10,824 nt of DNA, from NCBI GenBank assembly GCA_018609185.1, contig JAHCSD010000013.1, positions 1-10,824 of the forward strand, read 5' to 3'. Origin of the DNA: Patescibacteria group bacterium (GTDB taxonomy: Bacteria; Patescibacteriota; Minisyncoccia; JAHCSD01). Shown here in pieces: positions 5,896-10,824 of this stretch (position 1 is its first letter; the number at the start of each line of letters is the position of its first letter). A model generated the notes under the pieces. It made no database searches and was not told where the DNA came from. It worked only from the letters and a program-made list of their open reading frames with translations. The translations under genes were made by a program, and so were the position numbers.

Positions 5896-6401
5896 GTGAT
5901 ACGGCCGCCTTGCCACTTTCCTTGGTAGGACCTTCCCCCCGAAACTCTAAAAAAGAGCACATGGGCAATGCGTGCTCCCATCTCAAGCACAAAATCATGA
6001 CCCGACATGTTTGAAATTCCAAACGTAAGCTCTCCTTGGTATCCGGGGTCCGCAAGACCGGTAAGAATCTGAATGCCCGAACGGTGAAAACTTGAACGAG
6101 GGTAAAACACTGCAATCACGTCCGCCGGTAAATTAATTTTTTCCAGCGTCTTTAACAAATAATATTCACCCGGCTTTAATACATGGTGCCCGGGACTCCC
6201 TTCGTGCGAGGCAAGGAGCTTGCTTTTTGGCGTTACCCTTCCGTCTTTACCCATATAACCCTTACCAGAGATTTGGTGAATTTCTCCCACGCGAAAATCA
6301 AACCCGGTGCCTACGGGATTTTTGAATTCACTGTCAAGCAAATCCTCAATAAGCTTCTCTTCCTCTATTAATGTTCTTAATTCGTCGATTCCTAAAAGCA
6401 T
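5892..6401 (-). CDS. dUTPase / dCTP deaminase superfamily protein
   Basis: A 169-residue member of the trimeric Dcd/Dut beta-barrel family, which hydrolyses dUTP or deaminates dCTP and so keeps uracil out of DNA. Visible motifs are GTGFDFRVG (31-39), KPGEYYLLKT (76-85), YPRSSFHRSGI (100-110) for phosphate binding, GLADPGYQGELTFGISN (115-131) and MGARIAHVLFF (141-151); the C-terminus SYQGKWQGGRIT resembles the nucleotide-capping tail. In an ungapped comparison with E. coli Dcd (DPGWSGCIVLEF), the catalytic Glu corresponds to Gly128 here, while the Asp kept in dUTPases corresponds to D118. I therefore lean to dUTP diphosphatase activity, although automated annotation may say dCTP deaminase. The start ATG at 6401 lies 1 nt after the argS stop, so translation is probably coupled. 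A promoter for the next gene is embedded in its 3' end. Confidence 0.82.
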   Translation of the reverse strand: MLLGIDELRTLIEEEKLIEDLLDSEFKNPVGTGFDFRVGEIHQISGKGYMGKDGRVTPKSKLLASHEGSPGHHVLKPGEYYLLKTLEKINLPADVIAVFYPRSSFHRSGIQILTGLADPGYQGELTFGISNMSGHDFVLEMGARIAHVLFFRVSGGRSYQGKWQGGRIT

Positions 6402-6402
6402 G

Positions 6403-8016
6403 TTACATTTTTTCCGGTGCCGTCACACCCATAAGATCTAACGTATGTTTTATAATAATTTTTGTCGCAAGAACCAATGACAAACGAGCATCGGTAAGCT
6501 TTTTGTCTTCAGTTAGCACCCGACAATCGTGATAAAAACGGTGAAAGAGATCCGCAACTTTTATCGCATAATGCGGAAGCCTTTGCACCTGATAGTCATT
6601 CGCAGTATCCTCAATAATCTCGGGAAACTTAATTAGTTCCTTGATAAGAGCAAGTTCACTGGGGTGGACCAGCAAAGCTGGTACAGTCCCAGCTCGAGCT
6701 GGGACTGTACCAGCTTTGCGAAGAATCGAACAAATCCGTGCATGTGCATATTGTACATAATACACGGGGTTTTTTTCTGATTGCTCCTTCGCCAAATTCA
6801 AGTCAAAATCCATATGGGTTTCGGGAGATCGCTGGAGAAAGAAAAAACGAGTAGCATCGAGGCCAACCTCATCCACAAGCTGTTCAAGCGTATCGAAATC
6901 CCCCTTACGTTTAGACATTTTCACTTCTTTGCCTCCATCGACCAAACGAACAAACTGAGTAAGAATGATCTCGAGCGAATCTGGTGATATGCCAAGTGCT
7001 TCCACCCCCCTGCGAAGACGCACAGTGTATCCATGATGATCGGATCCAAAAAAATCTATCGCTTTATCAATCTTCCTTTCTTTAAATTTATGCCAATGAT
7101 ACATGAGATCAGATAAAATATATGTCGGCGCACCACTCGAACGGACAAGCACAAAATCTACTTCTTCGTCTTGTCTCTTCCCTACCTGAAACCATCTAGC
7201 TCCATCTTTCGAGTATACCCGCCCTTTCTTATCTAAAAGGTTTAATATTTTTTTATCTAGTCCTCTTTCATAAAGATCTTGCTCTGGGACATATTTATTG
7301 AAATGTATTCCGAGAATTCTACCTATAACTTCTTTATTCTTTTTCTGGTAATGTTGGGCTAAAAGAAACCCGGCATCGGCAGAAGTCTTCGCACTCTTTA
7401 CTTTTTTCTCTAATTGCGGATGTTCTTTCAATTCAGCTTTTACATGAGGATACATATCTGATTTTCCTTGTCCTGCCTTACCCAGATTAATAATTTGTTC
7501 ACTTACTTTTGCATTATTAACATAATATTCACTTTCGGTTTCATATTCTACATACGTTAAAATTTTTACTAAAGAATCTCCCATAAATGCCCCCCGCCCA
7601 TTCCCTATGTGCAGCTCGCCTGTAGGATTAGCAGATATAAACTCGACGTTCACCTTGCTATTCTTTCCTGTGGTCAGCTTCCCATACGTTTCTTTCTTCT
7701 TCAAAATATCAGACAGCTCTTCGTGTAGTGTTTCGGACTTCAGAAAGAAATTAATAAAGCCGGGGCCGTCAACTTCAACCATTGTGAAAAGATTTCTCGA
7801 GTCAGAAATTAATTTATCTACCAATAGGTCGGCGAGTATTCTCGGGTCTTTCTTGAGAGGTTTTGCCAACTGCATCGCGACATTTGTCGAAAAATCTCCA
7901 TGTGTCGGGTCTCCGGGATGCTCTACGTGGATATCTAATTTTGCGCTTTTTAACAATTTTTGCGCTTTTGCGTCGAGTGCCCGCGCAATTAAATTTTTAA
8001 TATCATCTCTCAACAT
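6403..8016 (-). CDS. argS: Arginyl-tRNA synthetase
   Basis: ArgS of 537 residues (family about 550-580), which joins arginine to tRNA-Arg in the cytoplasm. Visible: the N-terminal Add-1 domain (1-about 90, with HGDFSTNVAMQLAK at 39-52 and DGPGFINFFL at 83-92); the HIGH-type motif as FISANPTGELHIGNGRG (126-142); SDLMYHWHKF and FFGSDHHG (302-329); KMSKRKG (366-372) for KMSKS; and the anticodon-binding helical domain from NPVYYVQYAHARI (416-428). Residues 434-449 (KAGTVPARAGTVPALL) come from a perfect 48-bp palindrome and replace a loop after the ARICSILRK helix. The ATG at 8016 begins MLRDDIKNLI as the family does; the frame stays open upstream to 8070, but that part is promoter and repeat DNA. 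TATAAT lies 9 nt upstream and no Shine-Dalgarno sequence is present. The stop codon is separated from the next start by one base. Confidence 0.95.
   Translation of the reverse strand: MLRDDIKNLIARALDAKAQKLLKSAKLDIHVEHPGDPTHGDFSTNVAMQLAKPLKKDPRILADLLVDKLISDSRNLFTMVEVDGPGFINFFLKSETLHEELSDILKKKETYGKLTTGKNSKVNVEFISANPTGELHIGNGRGAFMGDSLVKILTYVEYETESEYYVNNAKVSEQIINLGKAGQGKSDMYPHVKAELKEHPQLEKKVKSAKTSADAGFLLAQHYQKKNKEVIGRILGIHFNKYVPEQDLYERGLDKKILNLLDKKGRVYSKDGARWFQVGKRQDEEVDFVLVRSSGAPTYILSDLMYHWHKFKERKIDKAIDFFGSDHHGYTVRLRRGVEALGISPDSLEIILTQFVRLVDGGKEVKMSKRKGDFDTLEQLVDEVGLDATRFFFLQRSPETHMDFDLNLAKEQSEKNPVYYVQYAHARICSILRKAGTVPARAGTVPALLVHPSELALIKELIKFPEIIEDTANDYQVQRLPHYAIKVADLFHRFYHDCRVLTEDKKLTDARLSLVLATKIIIKHTLDLMGVTAPEKM
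6672..6719. repeat. 48-bp perfect palindrome inside argS
   Basis: Two 24-bp arms (6672-6695 and 6696-6719) are exact reverse complements with no loop, centred on AGCTC|GAGCT. Each arm is itself a small hairpin (AGCTGG and CCAGCT around 7 nt). On the coding strand both arms encode AGTVPA, giving AGTVPA-R-AGTVPA. The length is a multiple of 3 and the ArgS frame is kept. Confidence 0.97.
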
Positions 8017-8025
8017 GTCTACTTC

Positions 8026-8054
8026 ATTATAGCCCACAAATACGTTCAGAACAA
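8026..8054 (-). promoter_or_regulatory. Promoter of argS
   Basis: On the minus strand a perfect TATAAT (8031-8026) lies 9 nt before the argS ATG. TTGTTC sits 17 nt upstream (8054-8049), a weak -35 box with 3 of 6 matches. Transcription would begin 0-3 nt before the start codon, predicting a leaderless argS mRNA. Confidence 0.6.
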
Positions 8055-8059
8055 AATTG

Positions 8060-8129
8060 ATCCCACACATAACTTGGACTGCTACGCAGTTTTAGCACCC
8101 AAGGTGCTGGTACAAGTTATGTGTGGGAT
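8060..8129. repeat. Cruciform (three-stem) palindromic element, copy 2
   Basis: Arms 8060-8076 and 8113-8129 pair perfectly over 17 bp and begin with ATCCCACACATAA, the same 13 bases as copy 1 at 1761. Inside are ACTGC-tac-GCAGT (8078-8090) and AGCACC-caa-GGTGCT (8094-8108). The inner stems differ from copy 1, yet both copies have two inner hairpins with 3-nt loops. It lies between the thrC terminator and the argS promoter. Confidence 0.87.
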
Positions 8130-8140
8130 TGATAAAATCG

Positions 8141-8169
8141 AAAAAAGCCCCAACTGGTTGAGGCTTTTT
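8141..8169 (-). terminator. Rho-independent terminator after thrC
   Basis: On the minus strand, GCCTCAAC and GTTGGGGC pair over 8 positions (one G-T) around CA and are followed by six T. It lies about 60 nt after the thrC stop codon, beyond the palindromic element at 8175-8226. Confidence 0.88.
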
Positions 8170-8174
8170 AATTT

Positions 8175-8226
8175 ACCCCGTTAAAAGTAGAACGCGAACA
8201 TGCGCGTTCGCGACTTTTAACGGGGT
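8175..8226. repeat. Palindromic element with ACCCCGTTA/TAACGGGGT ends, copy B
   Basis: ACCCCGTTAAAAGT (8175-8188) and ACTTTTAACGGGGT (8213-8226) form a perfect 14-bp stem. The interior holds GAACGCG (8190-8196) and CGCGTTC (8203-8209), and an alternative pairing CGCGAAC/GTTCGCG (8194-8200 with 8206-8212). It directly abuts the thrC stop codon (8227-8229). It shares its ends with copy A at 48-90, which also lies downstream of a minus-strand gene. Confidence 0.85.
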
Positions 8227-9291
8227 TTATATTGTTATAACTTTCAATAATTCGTTAATCTCTGGCTTAATCGTAATGGAGTCATCGCAACTTTCGCCTA
8301 TGGCAGTATCTGGATCCTTGAGGCCGTGGCCCGTCAACGTACACACAATGATTTGGTCTTCGGTAAAGCGTTTTCGTTTCGCAACTTTTGCGAGCCCCGC
8401 TACAGCTGCTGCTGAAGCGGGTTCACAGAATATCCCTTCTTTTTGTGCGAGAAGTCTGTATGCTGTGAGAATCTCTCGATCAGAAACCATATCGATCTCA
8501 CCGTCCGAATTGTCTCGCGCTTTCTCGGCTTCTCCCCAAAGAGCGGGGTTACCGATCCGGATTGCTGTTGCAATAGTATCCGGGTTCTTAACCACTCGAC
8601 GCCGGACGATAGGGGCGGAACCCGTTGCCTGAAATCCCATCATTCTCGGCAGGATATTTTTTTTCCTAAACTGATATTCCTTATAGCCTTTCCAGTATGC
8701 TGTTATGTTTCCTGCGTTCCCTACGGGAATAAAATGGTAGTCGGGTGCCTTCTCAAGCGCATCAACAATCTCAAACGCAGCAGTCTTTTGCCCTTCAATC
8801 CGGTATGGATTTACAGAGTTCACCAGTTGTATGGGCTTCAACTCGCAAACTTCTCTTACAAGATCGAGTGCCTGGTCAAAGTTGCCTTTCACCTGCACCA
8901 CTTTTGCACCATGAATCATGGTTTGAGAAAGCTTTCCTTTTGCAATTTTGCCATCTGGAATAAGGACGATACACTCGAGTCCCGCCTTTGCCGCATATGC
9001 CGCGGCCGAAGCCGCAGTGTTGCCGGTCGAGGCGCAGATCACGGCTTTGACCCCTTCTTCAACAGCTTTCGAAATAGCAAGCGTCATTCCTCTGTCTTTA
9101 AAGGAGCCTGTGGGGTTGAGTCCTTCAAGCTTGAGATACACGCGGGCTCGAATTCCTAGTTCTTTCTGAAGACGCAATGCAAGAACAAGTGGGGTATTCC
9201 CTTCATACAGCGTAACAATGGGGGTTTTGATAGATACGGGCAGTAGTGGCGCATATTCATGAATAATCCCTTGCCATGGTTTTCCGAACAT
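8227..9291 (-). CDS. thrC: Threonine synthase
   Basis: A 354-residue PLP enzyme (family about 350) that converts O-phosphohomoserine to threonine, the last step of threonine synthesis. Visible: YEGNTPL (29-35); KLEGLNPTGSFKDRGM (54-69) with the PLP-binding Lys65; ICASTGNTAAS (85-95); PVGNAGN (189-195) for the PLP phosphate; and EPASAAAVAG near the C-terminus with LTGHGLKDPD, a pattern characteristic of threonine synthase. The start at 9291 (MFGKPWQGII) is chosen because AGGAGGG lies 5 nt upstream; the ATG at 9318 would place that site inside the gene. No other threonine-pathway gene is visible here, so the upstream steps, if present, are elsewhere. It is transcribed from a divergent promoter shared in a short region with smpB and is followed by a palindrome and a terminator. 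Confidence 0.95.
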   Translation of the reverse strand: MFGKPWQGIIHEYAPLLPVSIKTPIVTLYEGNTPLVLALRLQKELGIRARVYLKLEGLNPTGSFKDRGMTLAISKAVEEGVKAVICASTGNTAASAAAYAAKAGLECIVLIPDGKIAKGKLSQTMIHGAKVVQVKGNFDQALDLVREVCELKPIQLVNSVNPYRIEGQKTAAFEIVDALEKAPDYHFIPVGNAGNITAYWKGYKEYQFRKKNILPRMMGFQATGSAPIVRRRVVKNPDTIATAIRIGNPALWGEAEKARDNSDGEIDMVSDREILTAYRLLAQKEGIFCEPASAAAVAGLAKVAKRKRFTEDQIIVCTLTGHGLKDPDTAIGESCDDSITIKPEINELLKVITI

Positions 9292-9335
9292 ATGAACCCT
9301 CCTCTGTATCATTTTCAAAAAACAGTGATCATCTC

Positions 9336-9363
9336 ATACTACCAAACCCATGCTATTTCGCAA
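9336..9363 (-). promoter_or_regulatory. Promoter of thrC
   Basis: On the minus strand, TTGCGA (9363-9358) is followed after 16 nt by TAGTAT (9341-9336), preceded by TGG, giving an extended -10 box. The leader would be about 35-40 nt and ends in AGGAGGG before the ATG at 9291. Confidence 0.6.
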
Positions 9364-9373
9364 GGATAATTAA

Positions 9374-9382
9374 TGATAGTAT
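9374..9382 (+). promoter_or_regulatory. Extended -10 promoter of smpB
   Basis: TGATAGTAT matches the extended -10 pattern and ends 6 nt before the smpB ATG at 9389. No Shine-Dalgarno sequence lies in the gap and no -35 box is convincing. The mRNA would start at or next to the ATG. An alternative GATAAT lies at 9365-9370. Confidence 0.45.
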
Positions 9383-9388
9383 AAAAAC

Positions 9389-9841
9389 ATGAAAGCACTC
9401 GCAGTCAACAAACGAGCAACATTCGACTACGAAATCCTGGAAACATTCGAGGCGGGGTTGGTGCTTAAGGGCCATGAAGTCAAATCAATAAAAACAGGAC
9501 ATATCAGCCTCAAAGGATCATATGTAACAATAAAAGACGGGGAGGCCTATCTTTTAAACGCCCTGATCTCACCTTACCAGCCCAAAAATACACCGGAGGA
9601 TTATGAGCCTACAAGGTCTCGCAAATTACTTCTTCACAAAAAAGAACTAAAATATCTCTTAGGGAAAGGAAAAATGAAGGGATTGACTTTGGTACCCATT
9701 CGGGTGTATAATAAGAAAGGCAAAATTAAGCTTGAATTCGGAATCGGCAGAGGAAAACGAAAGATAGACAAACGAGAATTAATCAAGAAACGAGAGGATA
9801 AACGAAAGATAGAACGTGCGATAAAGGGAGAAATGTCATGA
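9389..9841 (+). CDS. smpB: SsrA-binding protein SmpB
   Basis: A 150-residue protein matching SmpB throughout. SmpB binds the tRNA-like part of tmRNA, occupies the decoding centre of stalled ribosomes and is needed for trans-translation. Visible: NKRATFDYEILETFEAGLVL, then GHEVKSIKTGHISLKGSYV (28-46), DGEAYLLNALISPY and the RSRKLLLHKKEL region, all in the OB-barrel core; LTLVPIRVY and KIKLEFGIGRGKRKIDKRE near the C-terminus; and a basic tail of the type that folds into the mRNA channel (about 120-150). It lies 84 nt upstream of its RNA partner ssrA on the same strand, so co-transcription is plausible. No separate ssrA promoter is obvious. Confidence 0.97.
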   Translation: MKALAVNKRATFDYEILETFEAGLVLKGHEVKSIKTGHISLKGSYVTIKDGEAYLLNALISPYQPKNTPEDYEPTRSRKLLLHKKELKYLLGKGKMKGLTLVPIRVYNKKGKIKLEFGIGRGKRKIDKRELIKKREDKRKIERAIKGEMS

Positions 9842-9866
9842 GCGCAATTCGCGGCTTGCCGTTCCG

Positions 9867-9914
9867 AAGCTATCCTACGCTATTCCATAGCTACGGAGTA
9901 GCGACGGATAGCTT
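9867..9914 (+). repeat. Imperfect hairpin between smpB and ssrA
   Basis: AAGCTATCC (9867-9875) pairs with GGATAGCTT (9906-9914), and CGCTA (9878-9882) with TAGCG (9899-9903); TCC/GGA and the TAGCTA core lie inside. If transcribed with smpB, the stem ends 11 nt before the mature 5' end of tmRNA and could be a processing site. It lacks a T-run, so it is unlikely to be a terminator. Its GCTTTAGCGAAGGA edge resembles dispersed repeats I recall from similar genomes. Confidence 0.6.
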
Positions 9915-9925
9915 TAGCGAAGGAC

Positions 9926-10302
9926 GGGGATGCTAGGCTTCGATAGGAGTACGTTTCAAAATGTGCATGCCGAGTAAGACTGTAATCTCGTTAATCTTTC
10001 GGTCATCCAATAAGTGCAAACTTATTTCAAGGCAAGAGCAATTATGCTCCTGCCATGGCTGTAGCCTAAAAACTATAGTCCATCCGAATTGCTGATTCTC
10101 GATAGGCAAATCTCGGGTGTCATATTATCGAGATAGGAAAAATGTTTATCTTTGGACACATTTCCGAATACTTACAAAGATAGAATCTTAATTATTTTGT
10201 CTGTTTTAAGATTAAGATTTGAACTCAACTAAATAGACTAAGCACGTAGAAACATTTTAAGACAACTTCCTACACGCGGGTTCGACTCCCGCCATCTCCA
10301 CC
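9926..10302 (+). ncRNA. ssrA: tmRNA (transfer-messenger RNA), one-piece form
   Basis: tmRNA releases stalled ribosomes with SmpB and tags the unfinished protein for proteolysis. The 5' end GGGGATG (9926-9932) pairs with CATCTCC (10293-10299), like the E. coli GGGGCTG/CAGCTCC acceptor stem, including the G-T pair. TGTGCATGCCGAG after the D-loop region and TAGACTAAGC before the 3' tRNA part match conserved tmRNA segments. The T-arm is GCGGG (10276-10280), TTCGACT, CCCGC (10288-10292). Internal helices, such as TCTCGATA with TATCGAGA and AATCTTAA with TTAAGATT, fit the pseudoknot region. The discriminator A10300 is followed by CC then G, so a full CCA end is not encoded and must be completed by CCA-adding enzyme. 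The length is about 377 nt. No promoter is obvious, which suggests transcription with smpB. Confidence 0.97.
10016..10069 (+). other. tmRNA tag-peptide reading frame
   Basis: Starting at resume codon GCA (10016-10018), preceded by TAAGT, the frame reads ANLFQGKSNYAPAMAVA and stops at TAA (10067-10069). With the alanine carried by tmRNA itself, the full tag would be one residue longer. AN at the start is typical of tags; the end AVA differs from the common LAA but keeps small hydrophobic residues that a ClpX-type adaptor could recognise. Confidence 0.93.
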
Positions 10303-10316
10303 GAGCTGAGCTCGGT
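10300..10316 (+). repeat. Hairpin overlapping the tmRNA 3' end
   Basis: ACCGAGC (10300-10306) and GCTCGGT (10310-10316) form a perfect 7-bp stem with a TGA loop. The first three bases are the discriminator and CC of tmRNA. The stem is followed by CCTTAATG, not a T-run, so termination is possible but weakly supported; it may instead guide 3' processing. Confidence 0.55.
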
Positions 10317-10336
10317 CCTTAATGTAATAAAAATGA

Positions 10337-10353
10337 GTGAAGCTCAGCTTCAC
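10337..10353 (+). repeat. Hairpin before the GIY-YIG gene
   Basis: GTGAAGC (10337-10343) and GCTTCAC (10347-10353) pair perfectly around TCA, and GTAATA (10324-10329) can pair with TATTAC (10362-10367) outside it. The second arm of the outer pair includes the first codons of the GIY-YIG gene, so the structure could hide its start codon. The core GCTCAGC is the inverse complement-like partner of GCTGAGC in the preceding hairpin. Confidence 0.5.
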
Positions 10354-10358
10354 ACCTT

Positions 10359-10700
10359 ATGTATTACGTCTACGTTTTATTCAGTAAAAAGGACCACGAG
10401 CTCTATATTGGGTATACCAACGATTTAGAAAGGCGGATTAAAGAACATAAACTCGGAAAGGTACGCGCAACTATGTTCCGTCGCCCGCTCCTTTTGATTT
10501 ACTATGAGGCATACCTCTATTGGGCTGAGGCAAAACAACGAGAGAAGTATCTGAAAGGCGGGAACGGTCGTGCCCAACTAAAAGTCCAGCTTGGTCCAAC
10601 TCTTAAAAGACTGGGTTATAAACATTTAACCACTAACAACCATTCCAAAATATCTACGCGTAAACAATCAAATACGGATCCCGCAAATTCAACTCATTGA
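10359..10700 (+). CDS. GIY-YIG nuclease domain protein
   Basis: A 113-residue protein of the small stand-alone GIY-YIG family (usually about 80-100 residues). The motif appears as YVYVLFSKKDHELYIGYTND (3-22), with YVY for GIY and YIG at 16-18; LERRIKEH (23-30) supplies the conserved Arg, and QREKYLKGGNGR (60-71) contains the usual Glu. Related domains act in DNA repair, restriction and homing, but the activity of these short proteins is largely unknown. There is no Shine-Dalgarno sequence; the ATG sits in a potential hairpin. Recognisable homology ends near residue 88 (LGYKH); the last 25 residues are low-complexity and their DNA overlaps the start of infC by 59 bases. It lies 56 nt after tmRNA. 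Confidence 0.82.
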   Translation: MYYVYVLFSKKDHELYIGYTNDLERRIKEHKLGKVRATMFRRPLLLIYYEAYLYWAEAKQREKYLKGGNGRAQLKVQLGPTLKRLGYKHLTTNNHSKISTRKQSNTDPANSTH

Positions 10701-10824
10701 TGAAAATGGAAAACAAGCAGGGATCGTTGATACGTATAAAGCACTTGAAATGGCGAAAGAGCGAGGGCTAGATTTGGTTGAAGTTGCCCCGAACGTACGG
10801 CCGTCTATTTGTAAAATAATGGAA
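10642..10824 (+). CDS. infC: Translation initiation factor IF-3 (5' part, continues beyond window)
   Basis: The visible 61 codons contain the IF3 N-domain: VNNQIRIPQIQLIDENGKQAG, then IVDTYKALEMAKERGLDLVE, then VAPNVRPSICKIME, closely following the family pattern NxxIRxxxVRLI...LDLVEVAPNAxPPVCRIMD. IF3 binds the 30S subunit, prevents early subunit joining and checks start codons. In this frame the stop TAA is at 10627-10629, and between it and the conserved region there is no ATG, GTG or TTG. The only near-standard start is ATT at 10642, giving IPKYLRVNNQIR. AUU is the known start of infC in E. coli, where IF3 represses its own synthesis by rejecting it. There is no Shine-Dalgarno sequence. 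TATAAA at 10617-10622 is a possible -10 box. The start lies inside the end of the GIY-YIG frame. Confidence 0.93.
   Translation, partial: MPKYLRVNNQIRIPQIQLIDENGKQAGIVDTYKALEMAKERGLDLVEVAPNVRPSICKIME

Noticed and set aside
8017..8070. N-terminal extension of ArgS (MCGINFVLN...)
   Set aside because: These 18 codons are the argS promoter and the end of the cruciform element; the family-like N-terminus begins at 8016.
8443..9159. 238-codon plus-strand open frame antisense to thrC
   Set aside because: It is a shadow of the well-conserved threonine synthase, low in recognisable structure and without a promoter or ribosome-binding site.
9926..10302. A mobile element integrated at the tmRNA 3' end
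   Set aside because: No integrase or duplicated 3' end is visible in the window; only the small GIY-YIG gene follows, which is not enough evidence.

Overview
The window looks like a piece of a chromosome from a small-genome Candidate Phyla Radiation (Patescibacteria, probably Parcubacteria-like) bacterium. This is inferred from compact single-copy housekeeping genes, an IleS of the GIHH type carrying a built-in histidine-phosphatase domain, a ClpP-like protease with unusual insertions, a short GIY-YIG protein, and many palindromic elements both between genes and in frame inside essential genes. I cannot confirm the taxonomy without database searches.

Layout. On the minus strand, read right to left, the genes are thrC (9291-8227), argS (8016-6403), a dUTPase/dCTP-deaminase-family gene (6401-5892), a VanZ-like membrane protein (5839-5423), ileS (5357-1833), a clpP-like gene (1673-927) and recO (854-144). 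On the plus strand, divergent from thrC, are smpB (9389-9841), the tmRNA gene ssrA (9926-10302), a GIY-YIG endonuclease-domain gene (10359-10700) and the 5' part of infC (10642 to the window end). The sequence between genes is short and holds promoters, terminators and folded repeats.

How the genes relate. SmpB and tmRNA form the trans-translation ribosome-rescue system and sit side by side; the tag I read from ssrA is ANLFQGKSNYAPAMAVA. The Clp-type protease is the kind of enzyme that removes tagged proteins. IleS, ArgS and IF3 belong to translation, RecO to recombinational repair, ThrC to threonine synthesis and the Dcd/Dut protein to pyrimidine nucleotide sanitation. Only argS and the Dcd/Dut gene look tightly coupled (1-nt gap); most other genes appear to have their own promoter or terminator.

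Most notable observations: a complete histidine-phosphatase domain inserted in IleS; a 48-bp perfect palindrome inside argS whose two arms both encode AGTVPA; three further repeat-derived in-frame insertions in ileS; two copies of a roughly 70-bp element with a conserved outer stem and two inner hairpins whose sequences differ while pairing is kept; a second pair of elements with ACCCCGTTA/TAACGGGGT ends; infC with no ATG, GTG or TTG available and an apparent ATT start inside the end of the GIY-YIG frame; and promoters with extended -10 boxes placed so close to the start codon that leaderless mRNAs are likely.
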